A stretch of 7,996 nucleotides of DNA, from assembly GCA_022013615.1 (NCBI GenBank), contig JAKLQB010000431.1, positions 1 through 7,996 of the forward strand, given 5' to 3'. The notes beneath the pieces were generated by a model. The model did no database searches, was not told the origin of the DNA, and worked only from the letters and a program-made list of their open reading frames with translations. This document shows, in pieces, positions 6,060 through 7,996 of this stretch. The DNA comes from Desulfobacterales bacterium. Lineage in GTDB: Bacteria > Desulfobacterota > DSM-4660 > Desulfatiglandales > Desulfatiglandaceae. The translations under genes were made by a program, and so were the position numbers. Each line of letters begins with the position of its first letter. Position 1 is the stretch's first letter.

Positions 6060-6893
6060 CTATTTGATCATATGCTCCCAGTCCTTAGTTCCGAACCAAT
6101 AGTGCTTTCGTTCCTTGAGCCAGCCCTCTGCCTGGACAACAGTAATCCAGTTGTTGAAGAAGTTGAGTGTGTCAAAATCCCCTTTCTTCACGGCGAAGCC
6201 TATGGGCTCTTTGGTAAACGTCCCTTTGAGCGGAAGGAAGAGCTTCTCAGGATACTTTAATGCCTGGAATGTGGGCGCAGGTGCAGAGCCAATTACGGCG
6301 TGAGCCCCGCCATTGATCAATTCCTGATAGGCCTGCGACTCATCATCAAACTTGCGCAGTTGGGCCTCTGGCATGAACTTTTTGGCGGCAGCCACAGCTG
6401 TTGAGCCTAACCTCACGGAAATTACCACATGGGGGCGGTTGAAATCCTCCAGACTGTTAAATCCTGCAGCAAGCTCTTTGTGGGCGACAATGGACATGCC
6501 AGTGACGTCATAGGGTATTGTGAAGTTGACCTTCAGGTTGCGTTTCGGGAGCACCCCCATCCCCCCTATAATGACATCAAACTTACCGGTGAGGAGGGCC
6601 GGGATAATACCTGCCCATTTAGTAGGTACGAAGTCCACCTTGACCCCCATGTCCCTGGCGAGCCGGGTGGCAACATCGATCTCAAAACCGATCAATTTGC
6701 CAGTCTTGTCTTTCATGGCCCATGGCACAAATGTGGACATGCCCACTCTAAGGACGCCACGTTTTAACGCTTGTTCCACAGTGCTTTCAGCGATGAGTTG
6801 CTGCTGTAACTGCCCTGCAAACGCCACGCCTGCTGCGCAAATGACCAGGGCAGTAACCACTACTGACTGTATTACCAAAGATCGAATTTTCAT
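6060..6893 (-). CDS. Periplasmic amino-acid-binding protein (family 3 solute-binding protein)
   Basis: A 277-residue extracellular solute-binding protein of the polar amino-acid family. Residues 1-26 are a Sec signal peptide (KIR, a hydrophobic core, AFA cleavage site before Gly27); Cys19 is not in a proper lipobox, so it is probably a free periplasmic protein. The mature chain starts with TVEQALKRGVLRVGMS and continues with GFEIDVATRLARDMGV and a KFDVIIGGM segment. Arg118 in LPKRNLKVNFTIPY is at the position that binds the ligand carboxylate. Lobe-two motifs are GSTAVAAAKKF (163-173) and NGGAHAVIGSAPAPTF (194-209). At Ser203 most amino-acid binders have the Asp that holds the alpha-amino group, so the ligand may not be a standard amino acid. 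ATG 6893 has a good GAAAGGAGA site (6908-6900). It sits between the two permease genes, which fits one transporter. Confidence 0.95.
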   Translation of the reverse strand: MKIRSLVIQSVVVTALVICAAGVAFAGQLQQQLIAESTVEQALKRGVLRVGMSTFVPWAMKDKTGKLIGFEIDVATRLARDMGVKVDFVPTKWAGIIPALLTGKFDVIIGGMGVLPKRNLKVNFTIPYDVTGMSIVAHKELAAGFNSLEDFNRPHVVISVRLGSTAVAAAKKFMPEAQLRKFDDESQAYQELINGGAHAVIGSAPAPTFQALKYPEKLFLPLKGTFTKEPIGFAVKKGDFDTLNFFNNWITVVQAEGWLKERKHYWFGTKDWEHMIK

Positions 6894-6919
6894 AACATGT
6901 CTCCTTTCAATTTTTTTTC

Positions 6920-7753
6920 CTATGTTTCAACCGCCATGCGGTTCTCCATGATGTTGACAATCATGGAAAGAGTCACCGTAATGAGAAGATAGATGGCGGC
7001 TACTGTAAACCACACCTCAAAGGCAAGATATGTTTCCGCGATAATCTCCTGCCCCCGCATGGTCAGATCATAGATGGCGATAGTGCTCACCAAGGCAGAA
7101 TCTTTGACAAGAGACACAGCCTGGCTGGTGAGCGGTGGCAAAATCCGCCTCATAGCCTGGGGCAGAATGATATATCGATAGGTGTTGAAGGTGTTGAAGC
7201 CAAGGCTGCGGGCAGCCTCCCACTGTCCCCTGTGAATGGAGACAATCCCTGCGCGAAAGATCTCTGACCCATAGGCCCCTTCAAAAAGACTCAATGCAAG
7301 GACTGCTGAGGAAAAACGACTGATACCGAGTATCGGCCCCAGCACAAAATAGATGAAAAAGATCTGCACGAGAAGCGGTGTGTTCCGGATGAGTTCCAGG
7401 TATCCCCTGGCAAGGGCCCTTGCCAAAAAGGAGTTTGACAATCGGAAGAGTGCGGTGACCAACCCAAGGAGAAACGCAATGATCAGGCTCACACCTGTAA
7501 TTTGAAAAGTGACCACCAGTCCATCAATAAGGGGCCCGGCTATAAACCTGCCATTTTCAAAAGAAAAAATGTATTGGGGGATGCGGTACCACTGCCAGTT
7601 ATAAGCCAGGCTCCCGGTGCCATAGCCCATCAACCAGATAATCAAGCCTATGACAACTAAGAACTTGATCACATCCGCCAAAGGGGAATGCTTTAACGAC
7701 ATCCAAGCTCTCTTGCTGAATTTGAGATCAGTATCACTCATATGGACATTCAT
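6920..7753 (-). CDS. Amino-acid ABC transporter permease (HisM/GlnP family), first permease
   Basis: A 277-residue inner-membrane permease and first gene of the - strand transport operon. Hydrophobic segments are visible at about residues 29-45, 78-102, 126-142, 148-158 and 248-266, with RNTPLLVQIFFIYFVLG typical of the family and the ATPase-docking EAA loop EAARSLGFNT...LPQA at 179-200. ATG at 7753 is chosen because it is the first ATG after the promoter; an in-frame TTG lies directly before it (7756) and a second ATG at 7741 would remove four residues. None has an obvious Shine-Dalgarno site, so the exact start is uncertain. The gene ends 26 bp before the binding-protein start. With the second permease it probably forms a heterodimeric channel. 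No ATP-binding subunit is encoded in the window. Confidence 0.95.
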   Translation of the reverse strand: MNVHMSDTDLKFSKRAWMSLKHSPLADVIKFLVVIGLIIWLMGYGTGSLAYNWQWYRIPQYIFSFENGRFIAGPLIDGLVVTFQITGVSLIIAFLLGLVTALFRLSNSFLARALARGYLELIRNTPLLVQIFFIYFVLGPILGISRFSSAVLALSLFEGAYGSEIFRAGIVSIHRGQWEAARSLGFNTFNTYRYIILPQAMRRILPPLTSQAVSLVKDSALVSTIAIYDLTMRGQEIIAETYLAFEVWFTVAAIYLLITVTLSMIVNIMENRMAVET

Positions 7754-7801
7754 CAAAATAGGTGTTACAGGTCGAAATAACAGGTGCTGTCCAACAAAGG
7801 C

Positions 7802-7830
7802 AGAATATGAACTGAAATTGCTTGTGTCAA
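7802..7830 (-). promoter_or_regulatory. Sigma70-type promoter of the ABC transporter operon
   Basis: On the - strand a perfect TTGACA (7830-7825) is followed by exactly 17 bp and TATTCT (7807-7802; 4 of 6 to TATAAT). Transcription would start near 7795, giving a leader of about 40-50 nt before the permease start. The leader has two ACCTGT copies (ACCTGTTA and ACCTGTAA, within about 7764-7789), which could be a regulator site but are weak. Position and orientation fit the three-gene operon exactly. Confidence 0.65.
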
Positions 7831-7861
7831 GTGCACATCATATCTAGCCGTCTTTATAGGC

Positions 7862-7878
7862 CAAAATCTTAAATTTTG
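7862..7878. repeat. AT-rich inverted repeat upstream of the ABC operon promoter
   Basis: CAAAAT (7862-7867) and ATTTTG (7873-7878) form exact 6-bp arms around CTTAA, about 32-48 bp upstream of the -35 box of the transporter promoter. It could be an upstream regulator site. AT-rich dyads of this size also arise by chance, so it is a weak call. No gene is seen between 7757 and 7996. Confidence 0.25.
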
Positions 7879-7921
7879 AACCGAGTTTCAATATATTGTG
7901 GTGTAAATAATGTAAAGATAC

Positions 7922-7990
7922 CCCGCTGGAGCGGGATTGGTTTCTGGATACTTGTTGTAGCGAAGCGGAAATCCCGTCTTTAGCGGGAAT
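7922..7990. repeat. GC-rich palindromic intergenic repeat element
   Basis: CCCGCT (7922-7927) and AGCGGG (7930-7935) make a near-perfect palindrome with two central bases. CGGGAT (7932-7937) is the exact complement of ATCCCG (7971-7976), and TCCCG (7972-7976) pairs again with CGGGA (7984-7988) across TCTTTAG. The block is thus a chain of alternating CCCG and CGGG units, with a small GC-GAA-GC hairpin at about 7960-7966, in an otherwise AT-rich spacer. This architecture is that of dispersed REP-like or short miniature elements of intergenic DNA. It continues to the window edge, so its full extent is unknown, and a bidirectional terminator for an unseen neighbour is an alternative. Confidence 0.5.
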
Positions 7991-7996
7991 GAAATA

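Noticed and set aside
6831..6842. Possible lipoprotein signal at Cys19 of the binding protein
   Set aside because: The residues before Cys19 are LVI, so the position just before Cys is Ile and not Gly, Ala or Ser; the AFA type I cleavage site is better.
6520..6951. 143-codon + strand open frame across the binding-protein gene
   Set aside because: It is antisense to the signal peptide and lobe one of a clear solute-binding protein, with no family resemblance.
7650..7847. 65-codon + strand open frame reaching into the upstream spacer
   Set aside because: Most of it is antisense to the first permease, and it runs across the transporter promoter; nothing supports expression.
7900..7996. CRISPR array or tRNA at the right edge
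   Set aside because: The repeats are short inverted GC units without equal spacers, and no cloverleaf or tRNA consensus can be built.

Overview
The window looks like chromosomal DNA of a strictly anaerobic bacterium, most likely a sulfate-reducing or related Desulfobacterota (former Deltaproteobacteria). This rests on gene content: a nickel carbon-monoxide dehydrogenase, a rubredoxin, an iron-sulfur flavoprotein domain and a ferredoxin-thioredoxin reductase catalytic chain, together with a Gram-negative style amino-acid ABC transporter. Taxonomy is inference; there is no rRNA or other phylogenetic marker here.

Layout. (1) Positions 1-1125, + strand: the C-terminal 374 residues of an anaerobic CO dehydrogenase (cooS). 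(2) Positions 1126-1279: an intergenic region with a plausible sigma70-type promoter and a striking imperfect hairpin. (3) Positions 1280-5082, + strand: a tightly packed five-gene thiol/iron redox operon. It encodes rubredoxin (absent from a minimum-length ORF list), a DUF255/YyaL-type thioredoxin-fold protein, a fusion of an iron-sulfur flavoprotein domain to an arsenate-reductase/low-molecular-weight phosphatase domain, a small glutaredoxin and an FTR catalytic chain. (4) Positions 5079-7753, - strand: a three-gene polar amino-acid-type ABC uptake operon ordered permease, periplasmic binding protein, permease, with no ATPase gene in the window. (5) Positions 7754-7996: the operon's promoter (consensus -35, 17-bp spacer), an AT-rich stretch and a GC-rich palindromic repeat at the edge.

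How the genes may work together. The + strand operon reads as a small electron-transfer chain. Reduced ferredoxin (CO dehydrogenase next door is one possible source) could feed the [4Fe-4S] FTR subunit, which would reduce the CxxC glutaredoxin, which in turn would reduce the disulfide formed in the ArsC domain during arsenate (or another oxyanion or phosphoester) turnover. The fused flavin/[4Fe-4S] domain may add a second electron input or reduce another substrate. This is inference from gene adjacency and motifs and is the most interesting part of the window. The ABC operon is convergent with the redox operon and the two last genes overlap by 4 bp, so the two units share no terminator space.
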